Shown: piece after piece, positions 17,201 to 25,530 of the stretch | Layout: each line of letters starts with the position of its first letter | Position numbering within the stretch: the stretch's first letter is position 1 | NCBI RefSeq assembly: GCF_001613325.1 | Contig: NZ_BDCD01000017.1 | Location: forward strand, 124,001-188,000 | Length of the DNA: 64,000 nucleotides | From: Nocardia yamanashiensis NBRC 100130 | GTDB taxonomy: Bacteria; Actinomycetota; Actinomycetes; Mycobacteriales; Mycobacteriaceae | Direction of reading: 5' to 3' | Made by a program: the position numbers and the translations under genes | Notes under the pieces: model-generated | What the model saw: only the letters and a program-made list of their open reading frames with translations | Told to the model about the DNA's origin: nothing | Databases searched by the model: none

Positions 17201-20200
17201 TCCCGCTTGGCCCGATCGCGCCACCAGTTCGCCTGCGCGGCAACGGCTTCCCCGGCCCCGGTGAACCCGTCGACCGCGAAGTCGGCGAGCGCGGCGTCCT
17301 CGCCCAGCCACAGCCGGGCCAGATCCTCACGGGCCGAGGCCCACCGGTCGTCGATGAGCACGGCCTTCTTGGCGTCGAAGGCGGGCGCGACGAGACGCGG
17401 CCAGTCCGAACCCAATTCGGCCGAGACCAGATCGATGAGCGAGTTGTCGGAGGCTTCCGGCGCGGACAGCTGCTCGACGTGACCGAGGGATTCCAGGATC
17501 ACGCGGGCGGCCTGCGCCAGCACGCCGTCGCGGCCGGTGATCTGCTCGGTGAACTCGCCCAGCGCGGCCGCGTCGACGGTCGCGCCGCCCCCGCCGCCGG
17601 CGGACGGCATGGAGACCGCGACGCCCCGGCGAGCGGCGACCGCCTGCACGGCCGCGTCGATCGCATTGTCCACGGCCGCACCGTCGTTCAGGCCGCCGGA
17701 GACCAGGCCGCCGAGATCGCCGCCGCGCACGGAAGCGCCCTCGCGGGTGCCGAGCGAGACCTCGGCGGTGACGTGGCTGGCCCAGCCGTCGCCCAGGCCC
17801 CAGACCTTCTTCACCCGATCGGCGATGGCGCCGGGGCGCTTGCCGGACGGGCCGAAGACCTTGCGCAGGTGATCGCCGATGGCGTCGGACAGCACCGACC
17901 CGAACGGCTTGTAGGTGCGGGCCAGGCGGTCGACGGTGTTGGACAGCGCGCCCATATCGGCGTCGGCCGCACCGTCGATGGCGCCGAGCGAGAGCTCCGC
18001 GCCGAGGTCGACGAGCAGCTGGTTACGCCGCGAGGAGACGCCGTCGCACAGGCCCTCGATGGTGTCCACCGGGCCGATCTGGTCCATGCGCAGCTTGGTC
18101 CACAGCGCGATGAGCACGCGGGTGGCGTCGGCGGCATTGAACGCGATGTCGTCCGGGGTCGGCCCGCCGGTCGCCACGGCCACGGGGGCCGGGGCGGCGG
18201 CAGCGGGAGCCGCTGCGGCCGAAGCGGTTTCGGCGGCCGGAGTCTCCTCCGGCTCCTCCACCGGCGCGGGATCGGTATCGGTGGCGTACACGATGCCGGA
18301 CTCGCGCTCGATGTTCAGTACCTCGACCACCGTGTTCGAGAACTGCGGCAGCTTGAGCGTGTTGGAGGCCAGGTTCGCGACGGTAGGCGTTGCGGCCAAA
18401 CCGATCTCGACGAACCGCTCCACACCGAGCCCGCCGTGCTCGACGTCGGTGAACAGCAGATCCTGGGTCTCGATCCAGCGCACCGGCGAGGCGAACTGCC
18501 AGGCCAGCAGCTCGACCAGCACCACGCGGCACAGTTCGATGGGCTTGGCGGCCCATTCGTCGAAGTTCGCCAGCACCTCGGCCAGCGGTTCGGACGGCAC
18601 CAGGTCGGCGATCTCCTGGATGAAGTCGCGCTCCAGGTTGAACAGGCGCGGCACCAGGTTCGGAATGTAGCGTCCGACAAGCACTTCCGGATGCAGGTCT
18701 TCCGGCAGCAGCCCGCGCAGCTTCTCGCGGAAGTCCGGCACGCCGGCCCGCAGCACGGTGGAGTGGAACGGCACGTCGATGCCCGGGATGACCACGAAGG
18801 CCCGCTTGCCGCCGGTCTGCGCCCGCAGCCGCTCGATCTCGACCTCGAGGGCTTCCAGGCCCTTCACGGTGCCCGCGATTGCGTACTGCGCACCGCGCAG
18901 GTTGAGGTTGACGACCTCCAGGAATTCCCCGGCCGCGTCGCCGATGCCCTTGACCCAGCCGATCACCTCGTCGTCGGCGATGCCGATCTGCGAGGGCCGG
19001 ATGGCGGCCATGCGGTAGTCGCTGCGGCCCTGGGCATCCCGGGGCACCAGCTCGTGCATGGCGGAGCCGCGCTGGAACACCACCTCGAGCACCGCGTGCA
19101 GCGGCAGCACGCCAGCGACTGCGGACAGCGCGTTGTACTCGCCGACGGAGTGGCCCGCCAGCATGGCGCCCTCGATGAACGCGCCGGCTTCACGCAGTTC
19201 GGCGACCTGAGCCACACCGAGGGTGGCCATCGCCACCTGGGTGAACTGGGTCAGGTGCAGCACGCCCTGTGGGTGCCGGTATTCGACGCCGCGCGCCTTC
19301 AGGTAGGTCGGGTTGTCGCGCACGACAGCGAGAATCGAGAAGCCCAGCGCCTCGCGGGTGTGCTTGTCGGCCTCGTCCCAGACCTGCTTGGCGGCCTTGG
19401 AGCGGGTGCGCGCGTCCAGGCCCATCCCCTTGGCCTGAATGCCCTGACCCGGGAAGGCGTACACGGTCTTCGGCGCGGCGATGCGACCGGTCGCGGTCAT
19501 CACCAGATCGCCGTCGATGCGGCAGGACACCTCGATGATCTCGGTGCCCGCGTCCACCGCGACCCGTTCCACGCGCACGTCGATCTGCGCGCCCAGGCGC
19601 ACCATGCCGAGGAAGCGAGTGGTCCAGGCGGTGATGGTGCGCGGCGGCACCTTGTCGCTCAGATCGATGGCCGAGACCGCGTGCTGCGCGGCGGCCGACA
19701 GCCACATGCCGTGCACGATCGGATCGCCCAGCCCGGCCAGCTTGGCCGCATTGCCGGAGGTGTGGATGGGGTTGAAGTCACCCGACACCTGCGCGAAGGC
19801 GGACATGGCGCGCGGAGCCTGGATGGTGACGTCGCGCCGGCGGCGGCGCGGGGTGTCGGCGGCCTGCTCGGACAGCGAACCGGCGGCGCGCGGCGGATCG
19901 GTGAGCTCGCCCGCGCCGGTGCGGCCGCGGATGGCGAACCGCTCGGTGAGGGTGGCGATGGTCGGCATGGACATGCCGGTCTCGACCTTGTCGAGCATGC
20001 CGGTGATGCGCACCCGCACCTCGACGACGCGGCCCAGATCGGTGTCGAGGGTCTCGCCCGCCTCCACCTTGACCGCGAGCACGCTGGCGCCGGTGGGCAA
20101 TTCACCGACCAGATCGATCTGATGGTCGAGGTGGACCAGGTCCAGCATGCCCTCGATGACGCTGGCGCCGGTGGCGGTGCGGGTGGCGCCGAGCACCGCG

Positions 20201-23200
20201 AAGACCGCGGGCCAGCAGGCTCCGACGAGCACGTCCGGCGCAGTGCGGCCGATGGTCGAAAGGTGTTCGGGCAGACCGGAACCGGTGACGCCGGCGTGAT
20301 CGGCGATCAGGTCCGGGCTCCAGGCCACGTTCAGGTGCGCGACCGGGGTGCCGTTGACGACCTTCACCTCGGGCAGCGACTGCCCGGCGGCGACGGCCAG
20401 CAGCGCGGTCATGGCGGCGTCGGCATCGGCTTCGGTGATGACCGGCGCGCCGCCGTTGTACACCGAGACCGGGACGGTGATGCGGATGCGCACGGCATCC
20501 TTGCCCAGCAGCGGCACCGCCAATTCCACATAGGCGTGGTCGGATTCGGGGCCCTCGGTGGCGGACAGGGTGGCACCGGTGGGCGGGTGGATCGCGCCCT
20601 TGCCGTTCATGGTCCACTCGCCGAGATCGCCCAGGCGGTGGATGGGGTTGACGGTGGTGCGCCCGGCCCAGTTCACATCCGGAGCGGCCAGCACGATGTC
20701 CAGCAGCCCGTTCGCGACGGCGGCGCGGCGGCGGCCGTCGACGGCGGCCGGGACGACGCCCGCGCGCACCAGGGAGTAGGCGGTGTCCTGTTCGAAGCGG
20801 TCGAGGAGTTCACCGACCGGTTCGTCCACGCGGGTGATGCCCGCGACGGCGACGGTGCCCGGGATGATGCACACCTGATCGGCGGTGTAGCGCGGATCGT
20901 GGGCCTGCCACAGCGAATCCGAACGCCACCAGCGGCGCACGTCCTGATCCACCACCGGCACGAAGTTCACCGGCTTGCCGGGAATCTTGCACAGCGACAC
21001 GAAGAACGGCACGTCGGCCGGGTGCAGCACGGCCGAGGCGATGGCCGGGTACTGCTCCTTCAGCGTGCAGATGGCCTTGACCGGGGTCTCGAACGCGGCG
21101 TCGTCGGCGAACAGGGTCGGGATCTCGCCGCGGTCGGCCGGGTTGAGGCGGGATTCGGTGCGGCGCACCATTTCCGCGAACCGGTCGCGCCAGGTGATGT
21201 CCAGCCATACCGACTTGGTGGCCTCGGCGATGGCGTCGGCGAAGTCGCCGCCGCAGTCGAAGTCCTTGCGGCGGTCCAGGCCCACGGCCAGCTCGACGTA
21301 GCGCTCCAGCCATTCCAGGTAGGTCATGGTGGCGACGTCGCCGAAGTACGGCTTGGCGGTGCCGTTCAGCGCCTCGATGATCTCCGCGCGCCGCTCGGCC
21401 ACGGCGTCGGCGTCACCGGCGACCTCGTCCAGCAGGCGGCCGGTGCGGGAGGCGGCATTGTCGATCTCGTGGATGTCGGCGCCCAGTTGCGAACGGCCGG
21501 AGGCCATTCCGCCGGACGCGGTGCCCGCGCCGACCCAGTCCGGGGTGCCGGGGGTGTCGACCAGCAGCTGCTTGACCTCGGGCGCGGTGGTGGCCTCCAG
21601 GGTGGCCATGGCGGCGGTGCCGACCAGCACGCCGTCCAGCGGCATGGCCGGGTAGCCGTGGGCCTGCGACCAAGCGCCGGTGAGGTATTCGGTGGCGCGC
21701 TCGGGGGTGCCGATGCCGCCGCCGACGCAGACGATCACATTGTCGCGGACACGCAGTTCGGCGTAGGTGTCCAGCAGCAGGTCGTCCAGGTCTTCCCAGG
21801 AGTGGTGCCCGCCGGCCTTGCCGCCTTCGATGTGCATGATGACCGGGTAGCCGGGCACCGAGTCGGCGATGCGCAGCACGGCCCGGATCTGGGCGACGGT
21901 GCCGGGCTTGAACGCCACGTGGGTGATGCCGGCCTCGGTCAGCTCCTCGATCAGCGCGACGGCTTCCTCGAGCTCCGGGATGCCGGCGGTGACGATGACG
22001 CCGTCGAAAGGCGCACCGGCGGAACGGGACTTCTGCACCAGGCGCTTGCCGCCCAGCTGCAGCTTCCACAGGTAGGGGTCGAGGAACAGCGAGTTGAACT
22101 GCACGGCGCGACCCGGGTGCAGCAGCGTCTTCAGCTCTTCCACGCGATCGGCGAAGATCTGCTCGGTGACCTGGCCGCCGCCGGCGAGTTCGGCCCAGTG
22201 GCCCGCATTGGCCGCCGCCGCCACGATTTTCGCGTCCACGGTGGTGGGGGTCATGCCCGCGAGCAGGATCGGGGAGCGGCCGGTCAGCTTGGTGAACGCG
22301 GTCTCGACCACGACCCGGCCGTTGGGCAGGCGCACCGGCTTGGGCGCGAATTCGGCCCAGGCGGGCGCGATTTCGGGGGCCGCGCCGGGGGTGAAGAGGC
22401 TGCGCTGGCCGGAGCGGGTGGCGGCGGCGAGCACGCCGACGCCGGTGCCCTTGAGCGAGCCGGAGGTGAGGCGGGAGAGCAGGTCGCCGGGACCCAGGTC
22501 CAGGATCCACTGCGCGCCCTGGGCGACGGTGTCGTCGACGATGCCGACCCAGTCGATGGGATCGACGAGCACTTCCTGGGCGAGGCTCGCGGCCAGTTCG
22601 GCGTCCAGGCCGCACTGCTGCGCCCAGCCCTTGACCAGGTCGACGGTCTCGGCCAGCGCCGGGTGGTGGAAGGCGACCTCGACCGGGATGTCCTCGAACA
22701 CCGGCGCGAATACCGCACCGCCGCGCTTCTTGGCGTCGCGTTCCTTGGCCTGTTCGGCATTGATCTCGGCGCAGCGCTGGCGGACGCGATCGAGCTGGGC
22801 GACCGGGCCGCTCAGCACGGCGCGGCGGCGGCCGTTGCGGATGGACAGCACCGCGGCCTTCTCCGGCGCGATGCCGGTCATGAGCGCGTCGACAACTTCC
22901 CGCAACTGCTCGGGATCGACATTGGAGACCGCCACCATGGGCGACTTCTCCCCCACCGGCATGAGGCCGCGGCGGCGGGCGACCAGTCCGGCGGCGGCGC
23001 CGATCAACTGGGCGATGGCCAGCAGTTCGGCATCGCGCTGCCCGTGCGCCTCGGCGGCGGTGGCGGCGATCCGGCCCTGCGAGTGGCCGATGACGGCGGT
23101 GGGCGCGTGCGCCGCGGTGTCCAGGCCCTGCAGGCGCAGCGCGCGCAAGGCGGCGGCCTGGGTCAGGAACACGCCGGGCATGGAGACGGCCGCGGAGCGC

Positions 23201-23559
23201 AACACCTGCGCTGACGGCGCTCCCGACACCTCCCCCTGCTCCGGGTCGGCGATCTCTTCCTCGAGCATCCACGCGATCGGGTCGAACCCGACGGGACGCA
23301 CCACGAGTAGTTGTGCCGCAACGGGTTCCAGCTGCCGGGCCGCGTCATTGACCAGTGCGGTCAGCTCCGGCTCCAGTGCGGAATCCCGCCCGATCTCCTC
23401 CAGCTCGGTCAGCCACTGCGCCCCCTGTCCACCGAAAGCGAGGGCGTACGGCGCACCCCCCAGCAACCGGTCCAGCAGCGACGACCTGACTCCACTCTCC
23501 CGGCTCTTCCCCGCCACCTTGGCCTTCGGTCCGGTTCCAGTGCTCTCGTTGATCGTCAA
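14224..23559 (-). CDS. fas: type I fatty acid synthase (single-chain, mycobacterial type)
   Basis: A 3,111-residue multidomain enzyme that makes long-chain acyl-CoAs from acetyl- and malonyl-CoA. Domains in order with visible motifs: acetyltransferase (GHSQGR, about residue 157), enoyl reductase (LLAGMTPTTVDAKIVAAAAN, about 440), MaoC-like dehydratase (DFNPIHTSGNAAKLAG, about 1261, and DPIVHGMW), malonyl/palmitoyl transferase (AGHSVGEYNALS, about 1470), ACP (CDGVSSRRNQLL; a Ser near 1841 carries phosphopantetheine), ketoreductase (ITGASKGSIAAA, about 2155) and ketosynthase (VAACATAAVS, Cys about 2749; SKHDTSTAAND; KTLTGHAKGGAA). I chose TTG at 23559: the N-terminus then reads TINES, matching the TIHEH start of the mycobacterial protein, with AAGGAAG nine bases upstream. 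All catalytic sites appear intact. Confidence 0.96.
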   Translation of the reverse strand: MTINESTGTGPKAKVAGKSRESGVRSSLLDRLLGGAPYALAFGGQGAQWLTELEEIGRDSALEPELTALVNDAARQLEPVAAQLLVVRPVGFDPIAWMLEEEIADPEQGEVSGAPSAQVLRSAAVSMPGVFLTQAAALRALRLQGLDTAAHAPTAVIGHSQGRIAATAAEAHGQRDAELLAIAQLIGAAAGLVARRRGLMPVGEKSPMVAVSNVDPEQLREVVDALMTGIAPEKAAVLSIRNGRRRAVLSGPVAQLDRVRQRCAEINAEQAKERDAKKRGGAVFAPVFEDIPVEVAFHHPALAETVDLVKGWAQQCGLDAELAASLAQEVLVDPIDWVGIVDDTVAQGAQWILDLGPGDLLSRLTSGSLKGTGVGVLAAATRSGQRSLFTPGAAPEIAPAWAEFAPKPVRLPNGRVVVETAFTKLTGRSPILLAGMTPTTVDAKIVAAAANAGHWAELAGGGQVTEQIFADRVEELKTLLHPGRAVQFNSLFLDPYLWKLQLGGKRLVQKSRSAGAPFDGVIVTAGIPELEEAVALIEELTEAGITHVAFKPGTVAQIRAVLRIADSVPGYPVIMHIEGGKAGGHHSWEDLDDLLLDTYAELRVRDNVIVCVGGGIGTPERATEYLTGAWSQAHGYPAMPLDGVLVGTAAMATLEATTAPEVKQLLVDTPGTPDWVGAGTASGGMASGRSQLGADIHEIDNAASRTGRLLDEVAGDADAVAERRAEIIEALNGTAKPYFGDVATMTYLEWLERYVELAVGLDRRKDFDCGGDFADAIAEATKSVWLDITWRDRFAEMVRRTESRLNPADRGEIPTLFADDAAFETPVKAICTLKEQYPAIASAVLHPADVPFFVSLCKIPGKPVNFVPVVDQDVRRWWRSDSLWQAHDPRYTADQVCIIPGTVAVAGITRVDEPVGELLDRFEQDTAYSLVRAGVVPAAVDGRRRAAVANGLLDIVLAAPDVNWAGRTTVNPIHRLGDLGEWTMNGKGAIHPPTGATLSATEGPESDHAYVELAVPLLGKDAVRIRITVPVSVYNGGAPVITEADADAAMTALLAVAAGQSLPEVKVVNGTPVAHLNVAWSPDLIADHAGVTGSGLPEHLSTIGRTAPDVLVGACWPAVFAVLGATRTATGASVIEGMLDLVHLDHQIDLVGELPTGASVLAVKVEAGETLDTDLGRVVEVRVRITGMLDKVETGMSMPTIATLTERFAIRGRTGAGELTDPPRAAGSLSEQAADTPRRRRRDVTIQAPRAMSAFAQVSGDFNPIHTSGNAAKLAGLGDPIVHGMWLSAAAQHAVSAIDLSDKVPPRTITAWTTRFLGMVRLGAQIDVRVERVAVDAGTEIIEVSCRIDGDLVMTATGRIAAPKTVYAFPGQGIQAKGMGLDARTRSKAAKQVWDEADKHTREALGFSILAVVRDNPTYLKARGVEYRHPQGVLHLTQFTQVAMATLGVAQVAELREAGAFIEGAMLAGHSVGEYNALSAVAGVLPLHAVLEVVFQRGSAMHELVPRDAQGRSDYRMAAIRPSQIGIADDEVIGWVKGIGDAAGEFLEVVNLNLRGAQYAIAGTVKGLEALEVEIERLRAQTGGKRAFVVIPGIDVPFHSTVLRAGVPDFREKLRGLLPEDLHPEVLVGRYIPNLVPRLFNLERDFIQEIADLVPSEPLAEVLANFDEWAAKPIELCRVVLVELLAWQFASPVRWIETQDLLFTDVEHGGLGVERFVEIGLAATPTVANLASNTLKLPQFSNTVVEVLNIERESGIVYATDTDPAPVEEPEETPAAETASAAAAPAAAAPAPVAVATGGPTPDDIAFNAADATRVLIALWTKLRMDQIGPVDTIEGLCDGVSSRRNQLLVDLGAELSLGAIDGAADADMGALSNTVDRLARTYKPFGSVLSDAIGDHLRKVFGPSGKRPGAIADRVKKVWGLGDGWASHVTAEVSLGTREGASVRGGDLGGLVSGGLNDGAAVDNAIDAAVQAVAARRGVAVSMPSAGGGGGATVDAAALGEFTEQITGRDGVLAQAARVILESLGHVEQLSAPEASDNSLIDLVSAELGSDWPRLVAPAFDAKKAVLIDDRWASAREDLARLWLGEDAALADFAVDGFTGAGEAVAAQANWWRDRAKREARSVLAGVYGSIAEAAVSAAEPGAWSSDIAVITGASKGSIAAAATGRLLGGGATVIVTTSKLDDARLSFYKKLYRENARNGATLWVVPANMASYSDIDALIDWVGNEQVDNAGGAKILVKEAMTPTLLMPFAAPRVAGDLSDAGARAEMEMRVLLWSVERLIGGLSTLGADHDVDAKLHVVLPGSPNRGLFGGDGAYGESKAALDAVVAKWRAEKSWAQRVTLVHALIGWVRGTGLMGHNDPLVEAVEAAGVQTWSTQQMADELLKWCTSRARVVTAAGPQQIDLTGGLANAKLDLAALAKGAHGEAEEAEAAAAASDVATIAALPAPPTLSSKLPTPEWGSVTADLDDMVVIVGAGELGPYGSARTRFEVEVSDQLSAAGVLELAWTTGLVTWENDPKPGWYDTESGEYVDESELAERYHDTVVERCGVRRYGDDGAMIDNAIPLLTSVFLDKDLSFVVNSEAEARAFFAANPEQTVITPVEGSGDWNVIRKAGTEIRVPRKTKLSRFVGGQIPTGWDPTKWGISADMASSVDRVALWNIVCTVDAFLSSGFSPAELMSWVHPAMVANTQGTGMGGMSSMRSLYIDNLLGEPRANDILQEALPNVALAHVVQSYVGSYGGMIHPVAACATAAVSVEEGVDKIKLGKADLVVAGGYDDLGIEGIVGFGDMSATADSAVMAGKGISDRYFSRANDRRRGGFVESQGGGTVLLARGSVALEMGLPVLGVVAYAQSFADGVHTSIPAPGLGALGAGRGGPESRLAKELGKLGVSPDEIAVVSKHDTSTAANDPNESELHERLATAIGRSEGNPLFVISQKTLTGHAKGGAAAFQMIGLCQVLEQGVIPPNRSLDCVDEKMKSYPHLVWLRESLQVGDRFPLKAGLVTSLGFGHVSGLVAIVHPQAFVEAITDADKRETYQRRAEERQLAGRQRLTEAMCGGAPLYERPADRRLGGDGTPAKQSRQLEAETLLSQTARLGADATYVAVPKGPACR

Positions 23560-23674
23560 GACGTTCGACTTCCTTCTCCTGGCGGCCCGCCCCCTCAGGA
23601 CTGGGCCGCGCTCACGGTGCGCAGGTGTTCCTCCGGCCATCTGGCCCTGGTAGATGGCGAGGATTCCACAAAAT

Positions 23675-23692
23675 CATGAGGATCTCCTCATG
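23675..23692. promoter_or_regulatory. FasR-type palindrome 1 in the fas promoter
   Basis: CATGAGGA and TCCTCATG form a perfect inverted repeat with a two-base centre, 116 bases upstream of the fas start. It shares the TGAGG/CCTCA half-sites of palindrome 3; palindrome 2 has the CCTCA half intact and TGACC on the other side. Confidence 0.65.
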
Positions 23693-23754
23693 TTTGGTCC
23701 GCACCCCGTGACCTACCCCCGAGTATTTCTGTACGGTCGTCCCAGAACCGTCCG

Positions 23755-23777
23755 AAACATGACCCTCCCTCATGTTT
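23755..23777. promoter_or_regulatory. FasR-type palindrome 2 in the fas promoter
   Basis: AAACATGA and TCATGTTT form a perfect eight-base inverted repeat around CCCTCCC, about 196 bases upstream of the fas start. Its CCTCATG half is identical to that of palindrome 1. Confidence 0.65.
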
Positions 23778-23813
23778 GAACACGCTGGTGAGCGTGGTTA
23801 CACCCGTGAAGGA

Positions 23814-23834
23814 AATGTGAGGCTTCCTCACATT
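23814..23834. promoter_or_regulatory. FasR-type palindrome 3 in the fas promoter
   Basis: AATGTGAGG and CCTCACATT are perfect nine-base arms around CTT. In mycobacteria the TetR-type activator FasR binds three inverted repeats in the fas promoter and responds to long-chain acyl-CoA; three similar elements here fit that picture. The FasR gene itself is not in the window. Confidence 0.65.
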
Positions 23835-23851
23835 GCCGTTTATCAAATCGT

Positions 23852-23857
23852 TATAAT
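23852..23857 (+). promoter_or_regulatory. -10 box probably serving tRNA-Leu
   Basis: A perfect TATAAT, rare in this GC-rich DNA, about 92 bases upstream of the tRNA. I find no good -35 at 16-18 bases. The region 23560-23948 otherwise holds the fas promoter and its three palindromes. Confidence 0.45.
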
Positions 23858-23948
23858 CCCTGGTAGGGTTACCGACCAGTACGCCACACCCGCCCGGTGC
23901 TTCGCGATCCCCGTTAGACCCGGTAAAGTTTGGACGGTCGTACCATCA

Positions 23949-24030
23949 GCGCGAGTGGCGAAATTGGCAGACGCGCCAGATTTAGGTTCTGGTGTCCACG
24001 GACGTGGGGGTTCAAGTCCCCCCTCGCGCA
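23949..24030 (+). tRNA. tRNA-Leu (anticodon TAG)
   Basis: The acceptor stem GCGCGAG (23949-23955) pairs with CTCGCGC (24023-24029), followed by discriminator A. The anticodon arm is CCAGA-TTTAGGT-TCTGG with anticodon TAG. A long variable arm (GTCCACGGACG region), as expected for tRNA-Leu, and the T-arm GGGGGTTCAAGTCCCCC are present. The 3' CCA is not encoded. Length is 82 bases. It reads CUA and, by wobble, other CUN codons. Confidence 0.95.
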
Positions 24031-24035
24031 CAAAG

Positions 24036-24077
24036 AAAATCCCGGCAATCCCCCCATGCGGGCGGAGCCGGGATTTT
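24036..24077 (+). terminator. terminator after tRNA-Leu
   Basis: AAAATCCCGGC (24036-24046) pairs perfectly with GCCGGGATTTT (24067-24077), followed by CCGTTT. It also lies downstream of the convergent Ig-like gene. Confidence 0.8.
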
Positions 24078-24149
24078 CCGTTTCAGAGTTTGCGCACTCC
24101 GCCCCGCGCTGCCCGGTAACCATCGAGCAAACAGCGGGGCGGAACGCGA

Positions 24150-24575
24150 TCAGCCCGCCGAACCGGTCAGCAGCTTGATGAGATCGGTTGCGCCGGAGGG
24201 GATTCCGGTGTTGGATTCGGCGCGGCCGGGGACGCCGACCTCGAGCTGGGCGGTCTTGCCGGCCTGGGTCACGGTGACGGTGTACTTGGCCTTGGCCGGG
24301 GGCGTCCATTCGATGGTGGGGGTGCTGTTCGCGGGGGTGAGGGCGTCGACGATGGTGACGCCGTCGACCTTCACGGTGATCGGGGAGGTGGCGTCGGAGC
24401 CGGAGAGGGTGACGCTGATGCGGCAGGTGGCGGCGACGGCGCAGTCGGAACCCGCGGTCGATCCTTCGACCTTGATGCCGGTGACGCTTGCCGAGGCGGG
24501 GGCGGCCAGGAGGACCGGGGCGGCGAGGGCCGCGAAACCGGCTGCGGCACAGGCGCCGATCGAACGCTTTGACAT
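24150..24575 (-). CDS. secreted bacterial Ig-like domain protein
   Basis: A 141-residue exported protein. Residues 1-30 are a Sec signal peptide (KRSIGACAAAGFAALAAPV, then APASA). The mature part is one beta-rich domain with the spacing of a bacterial Ig-like (Big) domain: SVTLSGSDATSPITVKVDG, then IEWTPPAKAKYTVTVTQAG, and two cysteines (GSDCAVAATC) that could form a disulfide. It resembles the C-terminal domain of the larger secreted protein at 35121. The ATG at 24575 has GAAGG upstream. Role unknown, presumably cell-surface. Confidence 0.8.
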   Translation of the reverse strand: MSKRSIGACAAAGFAALAAPVLLAAPASASVTGIKVEGSTAGSDCAVAATCRISVTLSGSDATSPITVKVDGVTIVDALTPANSTPTIEWTPPAKAKYTVTVTQAGKTAQLEVGVPGRAESNTGIPSGATDLIKLLTGSAG

Positions 24576-24684
24576 GGAGACCTTCACTTCCTTTCGGCGA
24601 GCCGGATCGCCCACCGAGAGGAAGAGTAGTGAAACGCTAGCGCTTCAATGCGGTTTTCACCCGGAGCCGGTCCCCCGGATCCGT

Positions 24685-24849
24685 TCAGGACCAGGTTGGG
24701 GCTCGGTAGAGGGGGTTCTCGAAAAGCGATCCGGTGCCGGAGGTGTCGAGTAGCGCACTCACGGCGAACAGATCTTCGAAGCTGTGGATCCCGAGATCTT
24801 CCACGTCTATCTGCAGGCTTCGCAACCAATCGGATAATCCATTAGGCAT
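24685..24849 (-). CDS. candidate small protein downstream of the macro-domain gene
   Basis: A 54-residue reading frame beginning with ATG at 24849, starting PNGLSDWLRSLQIDVEDL and ending NPLYRAPTWS. Its composition looks protein-like, with mixed acidic and hydrophobic residues (GIHSFEDLFAVSALLDTSG), unlike the Arg/Pro/Ala-rich shadow frames around it. It lies 84 bases after the macro-domain stop on the same strand, so it could be a third member of that module or an independent gene. Third-position GC is lower than in neighbouring genes and no convincing ribosome binding site is seen. The rest of the 24576-24933 gap holds nothing I recognise. Confidence 0.4.
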   Translation of the reverse strand: MPNGLSDWLRSLQIDVEDLGIHSFEDLFAVSALLDTSGTGSLFENPLYRAPTWS

Positions 24850-24933
24850 GAGCGGCACAACCTTCGGTAGGTGGCAACACGTGAGCGATCATCACATGCG
24901 CCACCTGCGCGAAGGTGAAGCGACACTCGCGAT

Positions 24934-25452
24934 TCAGCGGCGGGTGACGCGGACCGGCTTGTCGGCGGGGGCGTTCTCGATATCGTCGAGCTGGGCGACG
25001 ATGGTGGCGCGCAGTTCGTCGTAGCTGTCGAACCGGTAGTCCTGGAACAGGGTGTAGCCGGTCCACATCAGGTTGGCGCACACCCGCGCCGGCACCTTCC
25101 CGGTCTGCGCGCCCATGCCGACCAGCGCCACGGACTTGATGCTGCCGGGGGCCGCGGCGTTCTGCCGATGCACGGCCTGGAACCCGGCCGCGCAGGCCAG
25201 CGCGACATTCAGAGTCTCGCTCACGTCCTGCACCGAACTTTCCATGGTGGGCGTGGAGATCAGATAGGTCGGGGTGATGGCGCCCGAACGCACGCACACC
25301 GCGCTGCCGACCGGGAGCCGGCCCGCGAATTCGTCACGGATGGCGCGCTGTACGCGCAACTGGATGCCTGCGCCGAGATGACGTTTGATGACCGCGTCCA
25401 GCCCGCCGTCCATGGCGCCGCGCGAATTGGTCGGGCTGACCCAGGCATCCAC
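24934..25452 (-). CDS. macro-domain (ADP-ribose binding) protein
   Basis: Macro domains bind ADP-ribose and many remove it from proteins or DNA. The binding-loop blocks are visible: VDAWVSPTNSRGAMDGGLDA (the NAANSxxxGGGxxxAI-like loop, with Asn and GG), TYLISTPTM, LACAAGFQAVHRQN and VALVGMGAQTGKVP (the second phosphate loop). The given start, GTG at 25452, would cut off the first strand of the fold. The frame stays open for 35 more codons to a TAG at 25558-25560 and these encode a plausible first strand (AEYPEIEIRKGSILDEQ) but contain no ATG, GTG, TTG or CTG. The true start is therefore unclear, or the 5' end is damaged. It is head to head with the glycosylase/ADP-ribosyltransferase gene. Confidence 0.8.
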   Translation of the reverse strand: MDAWVSPTNSRGAMDGGLDAVIKRHLGAGIQLRVQRAIRDEFAGRLPVGSAVCVRSGAITPTYLISTPTMESSVQDVSETLNVALACAAGFQAVHRQNAAAPGSIKSVALVGMGAQTGKVPARVCANLMWTGYTLFQDYRFDSYDELRATIVAQLDDIENAPADKPVRVTRR

Positions 25453-25530
25453 CTGCTCGTCGAGAATCGACCCCTTGCGGATCTCGATCTCCGGATACTC
25501 GGCGAAGGCGACCCGCTGGATCTGTCCGAA

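Noticed and set aside
14734..23214. A very long open frame (about 2,826 codons) on the + strand opposite fas
   Set aside because: It mirrors the fas codons. GC-rich third positions keep antisense frames open, and the translation is Gly/Arg/His-rich without any domain. Only the - strand product shows enzyme motifs.
25168..25530. Extending the glycosylase fusion upstream to 25168 or to ATG/GTG codons inside the macro gene
   Set aside because: This stretch encodes the conserved macro domain on the other strand, and its + strand translation (Arg/His/Asp-rich) has no similarity to glycosylases.
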